A stretch of 64,000 nucleotides of DNA from Campylobacterales bacterium (GTDB lineage: Bacteria > Campylobacterota > Campylobacteria > Campylobacterales > Sulfurimonadaceae), in assembly GCA_026390165.1 (NCBI GenBank), contig JAPLGM010000012.1, positions 124,001-188,000 on the forward strand, in the 5' to 3' direction. Below are positions 1-9,128 of this stretch, piece by piece. Below the pieces are notes generated by a model that worked only from the letters and a program-made list of their open reading frames with translations, searched no databases and was not told the DNA's origin. The number at the start of each line of letters is the position of its first letter. The first letter of the stretch is position 1. The position numbers were made by a program, and so were the translations under genes.

Positions 1-281
1 TCCCCTCGTTGGTGATGACCGATGCCATTGTTCGCAATATCGACGGCGTACTGGGCAACAGTGAATCCCTCGAAATGGAGAGTTTCGAAACGCCACTTTT
101 AGAAGCACCTTCTTTTGGGAAACCACCTATTTACGAGAAAATAGGTGTCCCATCAGAATATCTAAAGGGTAATCACAGTAAAATTCTAGCACTAAAATTA
201 GCCTTGTCTGAATGCAAAACAAAATATTTCAGACCAGAACAGCTATTAAAGCATAAAATAAGGATTTCTTATGAAAAATAA
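1..281 (+). CDS. trmD: tRNA (guanine-N1)-methyltransferase TrmD, C-terminal part
   Basis: The 3' end of a gene that begins before the window; the reading frame is open from base 3. The product methylates G37 of tRNAs next to the anticodon, using S-adenosylmethionine. The visible part begins with a segment like the family's conserved D-A-x-x-R-x-x-x-GVLGN stretch and continues into the C-terminal helical domain, which helps bind tRNA. Its stop overlaps the rplS start by 11 bp, and trmD-rplS is a widespread pair. Only about 93 residues are visible, so the catalytic SAM knot cannot be checked here. Confidence 0.9.
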   Translation, partial: PSLVMTDAIVRNIDGVLGNSESLEMESFETPLLEAPSFGKPPIYEKIGVPSEYLKGNHSKILALKLALSECKTKYFRPEQLLKHKIRISYEK

Positions 282-633
282 ATACATCGCTAGCTTTGAG
301 CAAGCACAAATGGCTGGGAAAAATATTCCTTTATTCCGTGCGGGAGATACGCTTCGTCTTGCGGTTACCATTACAGAGGGTGAAAAAACACGTACTCAAA
401 ATTATGAGGGTGTATGTATCTCTATTCGTGGAGAAGGCACAGGTCGTACAATCACTGTTCGTAAAATCGGAGCAAATGCTATTGGTATCGAACGTGTATT
501 CCCAATCTATAGCGATAGCTTAGAAAAAATTGAAGTACTTCGTCGTGGTCGTGTTCGTCGTGCTAAATTGTTCTATCTTCGTGATCTTGCAGGTAAAAAA
601 GCACGTATCAAAGAAATTCGTCGCCCTAAATAA
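271..633 (+). CDS. rplS: 50S ribosomal protein L19
   Basis: A 120-residue protein of normal length for L19, which sits at the 30S-50S interface of the ribosome. The sequence shows the typical R-x-GDT-x-R-L-x-V segment near residues 23-33, the N-YEGV-x-I segment in the middle, and the basic C-terminal R-R-G-x-V-R-R-A-K-L-x-Y-L-R region. The ATG at 271 lies inside the end of trmD, so translation is probably coupled. A strong hairpin follows the stop. Identification is close to certain. Confidence 0.98.
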   Translation: MKNKYIASFEQAQMAGKNIPLFRAGDTLRLAVTITEGEKTRTQNYEGVCISIRGEGTGRTITVRKIGANAIGIERVFPIYSDSLEKIEVLRRGRVRRAKLFYLRDLAGKKARIKEIRRPK

Positions 634-640
634 TTCTTCA

Positions 641-662
641 CGCTACTCTCTTCTGAGTAGCG
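641..662. terminator. Hairpin between convergent rplS and smpB
   Basis: CGCTACTC and GAGTAGCG form a perfect 8-bp stem around a 6-nt loop, 8 nt after the rplS stop and 19 nt from the smpB stop. The T-rich bases just beyond it (about 671-682) favour termination of the trmD-rplS transcript. The symmetric stem may also serve the opposing operon. Confidence 0.7.
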
Positions 663-680
663 ATAAACTCACTCTTCTTT

Positions 681-1133
681 TTAAAATCCTTTGATCGCTC
701 GTTCCATATCACGTTTAAGACTTTTCTCTTTTAGATCATCACGTTTGTCATAAAGCTTTTTCCCTTTTGCAATGGCGATTTGTATCTTAAATATATTACG
801 ATCATTAAGATAGATACTCAGGGGGATAAGGGTAAACCCCTCTTTTTCAACTGCCTTAAACATTTTGTCAATTTGTTTTTTGTGGAGTAAAAGTTTTCGA
901 GATCCTCGCTCTTCATGCGCGTAAAAATGGTGGGTTGTAGCGAGGACGCCGATGTGGACATTGAACAAAAACGCCTCGCCACGGACGATTTTGATAAATC
1001 CATCTTTAAGATTAACTCTTTTATCACGCAAAGCTTTAACCTCGGAACCTTGTAATACGAGACCCGCTTCAAATTTCTCTTCGATGTGAAAATCGAAATA
1101 AGCTTTTTTATTTGTGGCTATATTTTCGCCCAT
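681..1133 (-). CDS. smpB: SsrA-binding protein SmpB
   Basis: A 150-residue protein of standard length. SmpB binds tmRNA and delivers it to stalled ribosomes in trans-translation. Typical segments are the N-terminal N-K-K-A-Y-F-D-F-x-I, then E-x-G-x-x-L-x-GSEVK-x-L-R, and the basic tail with [11 protein letters not shown]. It is the last gene of a tight five-gene minus-strand operon (uvrD-truB-csrA-ispE-smpB), and its ATG shares one base with the ispE stop (TAATG). The tmRNA gene itself is not in this window. Confidence 0.97.
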   Translation of the reverse strand: MGENIATNKKAYFDFHIEEKFEAGLVLQGSEVKALRDKRVNLKDGFIKIVRGEAFLFNVHIGVLATTHHFYAHEERGSRKLLLHKKQIDKMFKAVEKEGFTLIPLSIYLNDRNIFKIQIAIAKGKKLYDKRDDLKEKSLKRDMERAIKGF

Positions 1134-1900
1134 TACTGCTCCTTAATTTTAAAAAAACTGCTACCACTTCCAGAGAAAAACCATCCCTCTTTTTCGGTAA
1201 GCTCATTATAGCACCCAAGTGCGGCAGGATAGAGGTCATTCGCTTCTTTGGGGAGCATAGAGGTTAAAACTTCACGTGAGGGCATTGCTTCGAGAGCGTG
1301 AATCTCTTTAGGGGTAATGGGGGCGTAAAGATGGTCACGGTAGTAGTGGTACACAGCAGGGGTGCTGATTTTTAGAGGAGGGGTTATGACCTCAAAATCT
1401 ATCAATGGCTCATTAAAGTGTTCGACGATTTCACCAATGCCACTGACATTGGCACTCTCGTAGTCATAGAGGAAAAAGGGGACATCTGCACCGATATTTA
1501 CCCCTATTTCGGCAAGCACTTCCGTCTCAAGACCTAAATCAAGTTTTTCATTGCACATCCGTAAAAAAGTTGCCGCATCCGAGCTTCCACCGCCAAGCCC
1601 AGCAAAAGAGGGGATCTGTTTGTCAACGCATACGGCATACTCTTCCATTAGGGTTGAGAGGGCGTGAGAACGGGTATAGGAGAGAAGGTATTTATAGGCT
1701 TTATAAATGGTATTGGAAGCGATATCGCAATCAAAATTGCCTCTAATCTCAAATTCAGGGGTTGATTTAGGTTCCAGCCAAAGGGTGTCGAAGAGATTGT
1801 TTACTCGCATAAAGCGTGAGGTGATCGTGTGATAATCTCCCCGTTTTCCTGTGATTTTGAGAAAAATATTCACTTTAGCGTGGGCACGGTATCGCATCAT
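1133..1900 (-). CDS. ispE: 4-diphosphocytidyl-2-C-methyl-D-erythritol kinase
   Basis: A 255-residue GHMP-family kinase of the MEP isoprenoid pathway, which phosphorylates CDP-ME in the cytosol. The N-terminal A-K-V-N-I-F-L-K motif and the glycine-rich ATP loop near residues 96-110 ([12 protein letters not shown]) are both clear. It overlaps csrA by 4 bp (ATGA) upstream and smpB by 1 bp downstream, so it should be translated from a polycistronic message. It is slightly shorter than the E. coli enzyme, as expected for this phylum. Confidence 0.95.
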   Translation of the reverse strand: MMRYRAHAKVNIFLKITGKRGDYHTITSRFMRVNNLFDTLWLEPKSTPEFEIRGNFDCDIASNTIYKAYKYLLSYTRSHALSTLMEEYAVCVDKQIPSFAGLGGGSSDAATFLRMCNEKLDLGLETEVLAEIGVNIGADVPFFLYDYESANVSGIGEIVEHFNEPLIDFEVITPPLKISTPAVYHYYRDHLYAPITPKEIHALEAMPSREVLTSMLPKEANDLYPAALGCYNELTEKEGWFFSGSGSSFFKIKEQ

Positions 1901-2127
1901 AGTTTGAACTTTTGGGCGAGTTGGCGTAAGAGTGATTCATCATTGCCTTTGGAAGCCGCTTTATTGGAGTCTTCAACGGCTCGAATGAGTTCACTGCGTA
2001 ATACCCGAATATGGATTGGGGCATCAATGCCAAGTTTTACAACCCCTTTATCAATTGCGATAACTTTGATGATAATAGAATCACCTATTACGATTGATTC
2101 ATTGAGTTTACGTGAGAGTATTAGCAT
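1897..2127 (-). CDS. csrA: Carbon storage regulator CsrA
   Basis: A 76-residue RNA-binding regulator that represses or stabilises mRNAs carrying GGA motifs. The hallmark start M-L-I-L-S-R-K-x-N-E-S-I-x-I-G and the V-K-L-G-I-x-A-P-x-x-I-x-V-x-R core are intact, followed by a variable charged tail. It sits between truB (7-bp overlap, ATGCTAA) and ispE (4-bp overlap). In the phylum CsrA commonly controls flagellin and motility; no fliW is in the window. Confidence 0.96.
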   Translation of the reverse strand: MLILSRKLNESIVIGDSIIIKVIAIDKGVVKLGIDAPIHIRVLRSELIRAVEDSNKAASKGNDESLLRQLAQKFKL

Positions 2128-2945
2128 GCCTCAACCTTATTGAGAATATAGTGAATTTTATCATCGCCAATTTCGATAATAGAGATCGTTTCATCGTTAT
2201 CGATCCAATAGGTACCGTTGTCTTGAATATCGAAAAGTTCACGAGCAAGCGGTTGCCCTAAAAGAATTGTTTCTTTCGTCCCATTATACCGATTTTTGGG
2301 GAGGGAGAGTCCCGTTTTGATATCAATCGCTTTTTCATGGTCATAGAAAAATTGTCCCTCATTCATACGCTCCAAAGCACTAAGGCAACCCGAACACTCT
2401 AAAGAATCGGCAATCATTTCACCTAATGAACGGATATAACTCCCCTCAGAGACGCTTGCCTCAAAGGTGACAAAAGGGTGGCAATAGTGGAGCATCTTGA
2501 TCTCATGGACGGTTGTGGTGATGGTTTTGAGCTCTACTTCAATACCTGCGCGGGCGAACTCGTAGGCACGCTTACCGTTGAGCCGTTTGGCGCTGAACTT
2601 GGGGGGAAGATAGGTGAGTTCCCCTTGAAGAGAGGTAATGACAGCAGCTACTTTTTCATTGCTAAAAGGTTCTAGCTGATCGATTTGCTCCACCCCTTCA
2701 ATGTCCAACGTTGGAGAATAGGCACCCAACCAGAGTGTTGCACGGTAACGTTTTGGTGTTTTGTTTAAAAAACGGAAGAGTCGTCCGTGATTCCCAAAGG
2801 CAACGATTAAAACCCCTTTGGCAAAAGGGTCAAGTGTTCCTGAAAATCCTGCTTTTTTAACCCCATAACGACGTTTTATCCGCCCTAAATAATGGTTTGA
2901 ACTGATTCCTGCTGGTTTATAAACGACAAAAAGACGATTTTTCAC
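2121..2945 (-). CDS. truB: tRNA pseudouridine(55) synthase TruB
   Basis: A 274-residue pseudouridine synthase that makes psi-55 in the T-loop of tRNAs. The N-terminal V-Y-K-P-A-G-I-S-S segment and the catalytic motif near residues 36-50 (SGTLDPFA-x-G-V-L), with its active-site aspartate, are present. A Y-x-R-S-L-G-E motif follows later. The ORF is immediately downstream of the helicase gene (helicase stop at 2946) and overlaps csrA by 7 bp. Confidence 0.95.
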   Translation of the reverse strand: MKNRLFVVYKPAGISSNHYLGRIKRRYGVKKAGFSGTLDPFAKGVLIVAFGNHGRLFRFLNKTPKRYRATLWLGAYSPTLDIEGVEQIDQLEPFSNEKVAAVITSLQGELTYLPPKFSAKRLNGKRAYEFARAGIEVELKTITTTVHEIKMLHYCHPFVTFEASVSEGSYIRSLGEMIADSLECSGCLSALERMNEGQFFYDHEKAIDIKTGLSLPKNRYNGTKETILLGQPLARELFDIQDNGTYWIDNDETISIIEIGDDKIHYILNKVEAC

Positions 2946-4994
2946 TTATAATTTCTCCACAAATGAGGCTAAAATATCTCGTTTATTGCCCCCAAAATTG
3001 ATAAGAAGCTTGAACTCACGTCCCGACTTACTCACCCCCTCAACCCGTCCTGCTCCAAAAATTTTGTGGCGTACCAAATCCCCTTTTTTGTAGCCCGTAT
3101 GTTTCTCTAAGATTAAAGAACCCTCACATAATCCCGCTTCGTTCACAAAACGGCTTTTGTGCAACTCGGTACGGCGACCTTTATAAAAACGGCTGTTGAC
3201 GCTAGAGAGGGTAAGATTGCTTTTGGCACGGGTAATGGCGACATAACCTAGGCGTCTCTCCTCCTCAATATCACTTCCATCGCCGATAAGGGGTAAAAAT
3301 CCCTCTTCCATCCCGATCACGAAGAGATGCTCGAATTCCAGCCCTTTGGAGGCATGGATAGACATAATATAGATACTCTCCCCCTCCACTTGATCTTGAT
3401 CGCTTTGGAGGGTAATGTCATTGAGAAATTCAGGAAGAGTTGCATCGGGATTTTGTTTGACATAATCGCGAAAAAGACCATAAAATTCATCCACATTTGA
3501 AATTTTATCCGCTTCATCGGGAAGCCCTTTGAGGGTCTCTTTGAGTTTGAAACGCTCTTCCAATTGATCAATAAAATAATACATTTGCTCCTCTGCAATT
3601 GTCCGTAATTCATTGATCTCACGGATAAAATGACGAAGTTCAAGGACGCTTTTTTTTCGTGCCAACCCTTCTAATTCACTATCACTTAGAGTATCAATAA
3701 ATTCAAAAATAGATTTCCCTGCTTCCATTGCGGAGAGTTCAAGTTTTTCTACGGTTGCTTTTCCCAGTCCCCGCTTGGGCTTATTGATAATCCGTTTGAG
3801 AGAAAAATTGTCATGTACATTGGTAATAACACGCAAATAGCTGATAAGATCTTTCACCTCGGCACGATCATAGAAGCGTAACCCTCCGACAAGTTTATAG
3901 GCAACTCCCTCGCGATTGAGCCCCTCTTCCAAAGAGCGGCTAAGGGCATTGATCCGATAAAGTACAGCAATTTCACTGGCACGCACCCCTGAACTCAGGA
4001 GCTTCGAAATAGCGGTGGCAACTTTCTTGGACTCTTCATTTTCATCGTGTGAGGTGAATGTTTGTACGTCGTCACCGCCACTTTTCGTTGCAATAAGAGT
4101 TTTACCAAGACGCGAACGGTTATGTTCGATGAGGGCATTGGCAACGGTCAGGATGGGTTGCGTGGAACGGTAATTGTGTTCAAGTTTAACGACCGTTGTG
4201 TTGGGAAAATCTTGATCAAATTCCAAAATGTTACGAACATGCGCCCCTCGCCACCCATAAATACTTTGATCATCATCCCCGACAACACAGAGATTGTTAT
4301 GGGTAGAGCAAAGTTTTTGCAAAAGACGCAATTGCAGTTCATTGGTGTCTTGATACTCATCGATCATAATATAGCGGTATTTATCAGATGTTTGGGCACA
4401 TAAATCGCTGTTTTCATCGAGAAGTTTATAGGTAAGGCAGAGGAGATCATCAAAATCGACTAAATTATTATCGGCTAAGTAGAGTTGATACTCTTCATAA
4501 ATTTTAGCAATGTGTTTGTAGTTGGTCAGTTCGGCTTGGGCATACGCCTCTTGGGGATCAATCAAGGAGTTCTTATAGCGGGAAATTTCGCTGGCAACAA
4601 GGGGTGTGGGGAGATCGGCATTTATTTTCTTGAGAATCTTTTTTTTATCATCGGTGTCGATGACGACAAAAGAGTTGCTTCGTCCGAGTAAATGGATATG
4701 AAATTTTAAAAAAAGCAATCCAAATTTATGAAACGTACACAAGAGGGGAGGGTAGGTGTTTTGGGTAATAAGCCCCATCGCCCTCTCCCGCATCTCTTTA
4801 GCCGCTTTGTTAGTAAAGGTAAGGGTAAGTGTTGCGGCGGCGGGGACACCGACCGAATCGAGCAAATAGGCTAATCGTGAGATAATCGTTTTGGTTTTTC
4901 CACTCCCTGCCCCTGCTAAGATGAGAACAGGTCCATCAATTTGCTCAACTGCAATGCGTTGAGCATCATTGAGACCGTCAAATAATTTATCCAT
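2946..4994 (-). CDS. uvrD: UvrD/Rep-family ATP-dependent DNA helicase
   Basis: A 682-residue superfamily 1A 3'-5' helicase acting in nucleotide excision and mismatch repair. The Walker A motif G-A-G-S-G-K-T lies at residues 28-34. DEYQDTN, VGDDDQSIYGWRGA, the Y-R-S motif and the SIHASKGLEFEH region follow in order. A C-terminal basic domain typical of PcrA/UvrD is present. I start at the ATG at 4994 because GAGG lies 11 nt upstream; the GTG at 5006 has no such signal. A TATAAT-like hexamer at 5032-5027 (minus strand) suggests the operon promoter. PcrA or Rep naming is equally possible. Confidence 0.93.
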   Translation of the reverse strand: MDKLFDGLNDAQRIAVEQIDGPVLILAGAGSGKTKTIISRLAYLLDSVGVPAAATLTLTFTNKAAKEMRERAMGLITQNTYPPLLCTFHKFGLLFLKFHIHLLGRSNSFVVIDTDDKKKILKKINADLPTPLVASEISRYKNSLIDPQEAYAQAELTNYKHIAKIYEEYQLYLADNNLVDFDDLLCLTYKLLDENSDLCAQTSDKYRYIMIDEYQDTNELQLRLLQKLCSTHNNLCVVGDDDQSIYGWRGAHVRNILEFDQDFPNTTVVKLEHNYRSTQPILTVANALIEHNRSRLGKTLIATKSGGDDVQTFTSHDENEESKKVATAISKLLSSGVRASEIAVLYRINALSRSLEEGLNREGVAYKLVGGLRFYDRAEVKDLISYLRVITNVHDNFSLKRIINKPKRGLGKATVEKLELSAMEAGKSIFEFIDTLSDSELEGLARKKSVLELRHFIREINELRTIAEEQMYYFIDQLEERFKLKETLKGLPDEADKISNVDEFYGLFRDYVKQNPDATLPEFLNDITLQSDQDQVEGESIYIMSIHASKGLEFEHLFVIGMEEGFLPLIGDGSDIEEERRLGYVAITRAKSNLTLSSVNSRFYKGRRTELHKSRFVNEAGLCEGSLILEKHTGYKKGDLVRHKIFGAGRVEGVSKSGREFKLLINFGGNKRDILASFVEKL

Positions 4995-5082
4995 ACCTTG
5001 TACCACCTCGTTGCATTAGTTCTTTTATTATAGCTCAATTTTGGCCAAAGACGGTCAATATGGAGAAGATAACGCATTGCTT

Positions 5083-6036
5083 TTATTCATTATGAGAATG
5101 TTGATGCTCACTATGTCCGTTGCATTGCGCGGCGCCTGCTTTGGCGTACTTAGCGGTTTCAGGTTGGAGAAGGATATGGGTTGCTCCCGCATGAGAAAGC
5201 TCATGGCGAAGCGACTCGATGATTTCTTCAACCTCCCCGAGATTCAGGTAGCTATCAAGGACAATATGTGCCGAGAAATAGCGCTCCTTACTCGATGGAA
5301 ATGTCAGATGAATATCATGTACCTCCATCACCTGCGGGTGAGTGGTAAGGATCGATTCGAATAGGGAGAGTTTAGCGGGATCAGTTCTGTCCATCAAGCT
5401 CCCGAATGAGCGAGTGAGAAGGGGGGCACTTGCGATGAGAATGACGGTAGCAAATATGAGTGAGAGGATCGAATCGACCCACGGAACACCCCAGAGGATC
5501 ATGGCACCGCCACCGAGGACAACAGCGAGAGAGAGGACCGCATCGCTGGTCATATGCCAAAAAGCGGCACGGACATTGAGGTCATGTTCTTCCTCTTCGG
5601 TATGTGCGTGGGGATGCTTTTCTAAAATCATGGCACTTGCTGTATTGATGATGAGGGCAATGGCTGCCGTGATCATCGTGAGCCATCCCTCAACCATCAC
5701 GGGGTGCATTAATCGATTCACTGCTTCAACGGCTACCCAAATCATTAAGAGCGATAAAAAAGAGGCATTGATAAAGCTAGCCATCATCTCAGAGCGAACG
5801 TATCCGTACGTCATCGCAGACGTGGCAGGTCGAACACCAAGACCCAAAGCAATGGCGGTAACGATGAGGGCTAATACGTCGCTGAGATTGTGCCACGCAT
5901 CGGAAAGGAGGGCAAGTGAGCCGCTGATAACACCGACGGTGCTTTCGATGATAACAATGGCGATATTGAGGGCGATGACCAGTGCGACACGGCGTTGATC
6001 ACGTGAGAGGTTTTTGAATAGTGAACGAATGGGCAT
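5083..6036 (-). CDS. Cation diffusion facilitator (zinc/cobalt exporter)
   Basis: A 317-residue inner-membrane exporter of the CDF family (CzcD/ZitB type) that moves Zn2+, Co2+ or Cd2+ out in exchange for protons. Six hydrophobic segments are visible. The metal site is shown by HNLSD (H49, D53) in the second segment and HMTSD (H161, D165) in the fifth. A histidine-containing loop follows segment 4 (HPHAH), and the tail is histidine-rich (GHSEHQHSH). The C-terminal cytoplasmic dimerisation domain is present. A TATAAT-like hexamer lies at 6067-6062 upstream. The exact metal cannot be read from sequence. Confidence 0.9.
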   Translation of the reverse strand: MPIRSLFKNLSRDQRRVALVIALNIAIVIIESTVGVISGSLALLSDAWHNLSDVLALIVTAIALGLGVRPATSAMTYGYVRSEMMASFINASFLSLLMIWVAVEAVNRLMHPVMVEGWLTMITAAIALIINTASAMILEKHPHAHTEEEEHDLNVRAAFWHMTSDAVLSLAVVLGGGAMILWGVPWVDSILSLIFATVILIASAPLLTRSFGSLMDRTDPAKLSLFESILTTHPQVMEVHDIHLTFPSSKERYFSAHIVLDSYLNLGEVEEIIESLRHELSHAGATHILLQPETAKYAKAGAAQCNGHSEHQHSHNE

Positions 6037-6083
6037 AAGGTCTCTTTTGAAAATATTTCTTATTATAGCGGATCTATTTTGAT

Positions 6084-6563
6084 CTATTCTTCTCGATTAT
6101 TAGCACTTTCACGAGGTTGTTTTTTCTTTGTTTCTTCGATAAACTCTTTAGCTTCATCACCGCGTAAATATCCAGCTAATCCCAACAATCCATCAGTAAG
6201 ATAGCGGCTTTTAAATCCTTTGAGTGTCAAATAAATTCGGGCAATTTCAGCACGGTCATAGTGGGGACAAACTGTGACGATTGTTTTGTTTTTATCCAGT
6301 TCATTTAGACGATAGGGGAGTTCGTTCAGGGGGATTTTTTTCATAAATGGAAAACTCCAAACTGCCTGTTCCTCTTTGAATCGAATATCAACGAACTCGA
6401 CCTCTCCCATCTTATAAAGCTCAACGGCTTCGAGGCTTTTGATCTTCATCTCGGTACGTTCATTGTAGTCGAAGCGTTTGAGGTAGTTATCGAAACTCTC
6501 TGCCGCTAACGACGAAGTAAATAATAACGTTGATAATATAAATTTTTTTAGATGGATGCTCAT
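6084..6563 (-). CDS. Exported rhodanese-like protein
   Basis: A 159-residue protein with a short hydrophobic signal peptide at residues 7-21 ending near A-A-E, so probably periplasmic. A rhodanese fold follows: V-D-I-R near residues 58-61 and an active-site loop V-C-P-H-Y-D-R (C99, R104), which keeps the cysteine-x4-arginine spacing of sulfurtransferases. The tail is highly charged. Its substrate is unknown; in sulfur-oxidising relatives such proteins may carry sulfane sulfur. It diverges from the arsB unit across a 144-bp AT-rich gap. Confidence 0.8.
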   Translation of the reverse strand: MSIHLKKFILSTLLFTSSLAAESFDNYLKRFDYNERTEMKIKSLEAVELYKMGEVEFVDIRFKEEQAVWSFPFMKKIPLNELPYRLNELDKNKTIVTVCPHYDRAEIARIYLTLKGFKSRYLTDGLLGLAGYLRGDEAKEFIEETKKKQPRESANNREE

Positions 6564-6638
6564 TGACTTACTCCTTATCGTATCAGCTATTGTAACCTTA
6601 GTTTATCTAATAATATTATAAAATAATTATAATTCAAT

Positions 6639-6654
6639 ATCAAGATATATTGAT
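6639..6654. promoter_or_regulatory. Inverted repeat ATCAA-N6-TTGAT upstream of arsB
   Basis: A 16-bp imperfect palindrome with arms ATCAA and TTGAT lies in the AT-rich gap between the rhodanese gene and the arsB unit. An alternative pairing, CAATAT-N6-ATATTG, overlaps it. ArsR/SmtB-family regulators often bind sites with this arm sequence and spacing, so it may be the arsenite-responsive operator. No arsR-type regulator is encoded in the window. Confidence 0.35.
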
Positions 6655-6707
6655 TTATTAAAATAAATTTAGATATAGTATTGTCAATAAAATAAAAGGG
6701 GTATTCT

Positions 6708-6845
6708 ATGTGGAGTTTTCCTGATTCTTCTACATTTGTAGGTTCAGATAAAGAAATTATAGATCACGTACGTGTAGTAGGTGATATCATCGAAGCAAAG
6801 GTCAAAGCTTTTATTAAAAACTCTATCGAAGAGAATCGCTTATGA
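6708..6845 (+). CDS. 45-residue ORF translationally coupled to arsB
   Basis: A short ORF with ATG at 6708 and a good ribosome site (AAAAGGGG, 6694-6700 region, about 7 nt upstream). Its TGA overlaps the arsB ATG by 4 bp (ATGA), so it is probably really translated. The protein is soluble-looking. An N-terminal part rich in S, F and D is followed by an amphipathic helix rich in valine, isoleucine and lysine (VVGDIIEAKVKAFIKN). There are no cysteines. I do not recognise a family. It could be a small partner of the pump or only a leader that sets arsB translation. Confidence 0.6.
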   Translation: MWSFPDSSTFVGSDKEIIDHVRVVGDIIEAKVKAFIKNSIEENRL

Positions 6846-8095
6846 TCCTTGCCATAGCCCTTTTTTTAATTACGTTAGTATTAGTAATCTGGCAACCTCG
6901 CGGGTTGCAAATCGGGACAAGTGCCGTTGCTGGAGCCATTGCTGCGGTGGCTTTAGGTGTTGTTAGCCTCAGTGATGTCTGGACAGTCACCTCCATTGTA
7001 TGGGATGCAACCCTTGCCTTTATTGGGATTATTTTACTCTCAATGGTTCTTGATGAGATTGGTTTTTTCGAGTGGGCAGCACTGAAGATGGTTCGTTTTT
7101 CAAAAGGAAACGGCCATGTGATGTTTGTCTACATGATGGTGTTAGGGGCATTGGTAGCCGCATTTTTTGCAAATGACGGGGCAGCATTGATTCTGACGCC
7201 AATCATATTGGCAAAAATGAAGTATCTCAACATGAAGCCACTTCCGATGTTTGCCTTTTTGATGGCGGGTGGATTTATAGGTGACAGCGCCTCCAATCCT
7301 CTCATAATATCAAATCTTACCAATATCGTAACAGCAGGTTATTTTCATCTTGGATTTTGGGAGTATGCCAAAACGATGTTTCTCCCTAATTTACTTAGTA
7401 TTATCGCGTCGATTGCAGTCTTGTGGATTTATTTTCGCAAAGACATTCCGACCCATATCGATATCGGAAACCTTGCAACTCCTGAAAGTGCAATCAAAAA
7501 TATGACCATGTTCCATCTTAGCTGGTGGTTTTTGGGTCTCTTGATGCTCGGGTATTTCATCGGGGATCATTACCATCTTCCGGTGTCCGTATTTGCCCTT
7601 GGCGGTGCATTGATCTTTTTAGGCATCGCAACGTACTTTAAAGCAACGAAACCGATCATGACGATCAAAGCGGCACCGTGGCAGGTCGTGTGGTTTAGTA
7701 TCGGACTCTATGTCGTTGTCTATGGACTCAAAAATGGAGGACTCACCACTTATTTAGCCGAAATGATTACTCAGTTGCAAAGTATGGGAAATGTGTATGC
7801 CGTAATCGGTACAGGCTTCTTATCGGCAATTTTAAGCTCCGTAATGAACAACATGCCAACGATCATGATCATGGATATCGCAATCGGGGAAGCTGGAAAC
7901 AGCGCGCTGGCGTATGCCAATATCATTGGATGTAATTTGGGACCAAAAATGACCCCGATCGGATCGCTCGCAACCTTACTATGGCTTCATGTTTTGGCGC
8001 AAAAAGGGGTAAAAATTGGATGGGGTGAATATATTAAGGTTGGGCTGATGGTCACCCCTCCTGTGTTGTTGGTGGCATTAATAGGGCTACTATAA
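6842..8095 (+). CDS. arsB: ArsB-type arsenite efflux permease
   Basis: A 417-residue, highly hydrophobic inner-membrane protein of the ArsB/NhaD transporter superfamily, which exports arsenite or antimonite. The conserved F-F-A-N-D-G-A-A-L-I-L-T-P segment is at about residues 97-109. A symmetric second-half motif, V-M-N-N-M-P-T-I, is followed by G-C-N-L-G-P-K-M-T-P-I-G-S-L-A-T, both typical of ArsB. Length matches the family. It starts inside the end of the 45-residue ORF. No arsC or arsR is adjacent. Confidence 0.92.
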   Translation: MILAIALFLITLVLVIWQPRGLQIGTSAVAGAIAAVALGVVSLSDVWTVTSIVWDATLAFIGIILLSMVLDEIGFFEWAALKMVRFSKGNGHVMFVYMMVLGALVAAFFANDGAALILTPIILAKMKYLNMKPLPMFAFLMAGGFIGDSASNPLIISNLTNIVTAGYFHLGFWEYAKTMFLPNLLSIIASIAVLWIYFRKDIPTHIDIGNLATPESAIKNMTMFHLSWWFLGLLMLGYFIGDHYHLPVSVFALGGALIFLGIATYFKATKPIMTIKAAPWQVVWFSIGLYVVVYGLKNGGLTTYLAEMITQLQSMGNVYAVIGTGFLSAILSSVMNNMPTIMIMDIAIGEAGNSALAYANIIGCNLGPKMTPIGSLATLLWLHVLAQKGVKIGWGEYIKVGLMVTPPVLLVALIGLL

Positions 8096-8219
8096 CTCTT
8101 TATTCCGTAGATTAACCCACCCTTTCAACGTGTTATCATTGCTTGCTGTGGCGTTCTACTTGCATTAATCATAATAATGGTTTATAATACCACTATATAT
8201 TTTACTTATAGGAATTATT

Positions 8220-9119
8220 ATGTTAAAAGACTTTGCTAAGCTCTTGACGTTTCTAACGGTTGTCAAAGAGAAAAGCTTTTCGAAGGCATCTGCGAAGCTT
8301 GGAATATCCCAGCCGGCAGTTACGCAACAGATTAAATACATTGAAGATTACCTAGATACACGTGTTGTTGAGCGAAAAAAAAATGGGATAAAACTTACCA
8401 AAGAGGGGGAAGATCTTTACCGTATTGCAACGAAACTTGAGAAGGCTATTTTAGCGAGTGAAAAAGATTTATTGAAAATTATCAATAAAGAGTTTACTTT
8501 TGTCGTTGGGGCATCGTACTCTATTGGAAACTATGTTCTTCCGACGTACTTGGCGCAACTTAAAGATAAAATTAACAATGAGGTTCATATCCGTGTTGCA
8601 TTGTCGCAGGAGATTATCGATCAATTGGTCGATAAAAAGATTGATATAGCCCTTATCGAGTCCCCTGTCTTCCAAGAGGGGCTTATTTACCGTGAATGGG
8701 AAGAAGATGAGCTCGTTATTTTTTCCAATCAGCCCATCCCTAAGCAGCTTCGCAAAGAGGATTTGTATAAATTTGACTGGATTTGTCGCGATGAGAGTTC
8801 TCATACTCGTAAACTTACGTCGGAAGTATTTGAAGAGATTGGGGTTGAGTGTTCAACTTTTAATGTTATTGGGGTTGTCGCAAGTTCTACAGCAATTAAA
8901 GAGACGATTATGCGCTCCCCTAAAAATAGTGAACGCCCTGTTGTATCCGTTATCTCACATCACGTTGTTCAAGATGAAGTGGAAGATGGGCGATTATTTG
9001 AAGCACGGATTAAAAATTACAAAATTAAACGTAAATTTTATATAGCATACAGTAAAGAGCGAAAGCACGACGCGTTTATCGATAACGTCGTGACATTTTT
9101 ACTTGGGTTAAAATTATAA
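8220..9119 (+). CDS. LysR-family transcriptional regulator
   Basis: A 299-residue LysR-type regulator. The N-terminal winged helix-turn-helix covers about residues 1-65, with F-S-K-A-S-A-K-L-G-I-S-Q-P-A-V-T-Q-Q-I as its recognition region. A periplasmic-binding-protein-like effector domain follows. A TATAAT hexamer at 8183-8188 and a 36-bp leader precede the ATG. It resembles a LysR protein conserved in Campylobacter and relatives. Targets are unknown: the neighbours are arsB (same strand, upstream) and an opposing operon, so context gives little help. Confidence 0.9.
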   Translation: MLKDFAKLLTFLTVVKEKSFSKASAKLGISQPAVTQQIKYIEDYLDTRVVERKKNGIKLTKEGEDLYRIATKLEKAILASEKDLLKIINKEFTFVVGASYSIGNYVLPTYLAQLKDKINNEVHIRVALSQEIIDQLVDKKIDIALIESPVFQEGLIYREWEEDELVIFSNQPIPKQLRKEDLYKFDWICRDESSHTRKLTSEVFEEIGVECSTFNVIGVVASSTAIKETIMRSPKNSERPVVSVISHHVVQDEVEDGRLFEARIKNYKIKRKFYIAYSKERKHDAFIDNVVTFLLGLKL

Positions 9120-9128
9120 TTGAAAGGG

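Noticed and set aside
5342-5998. A 218-codon frame opposite the CDF exporter
   Set aside because: Antisense to a complete CDF gene with intact metal-site motifs; no domain of its own.
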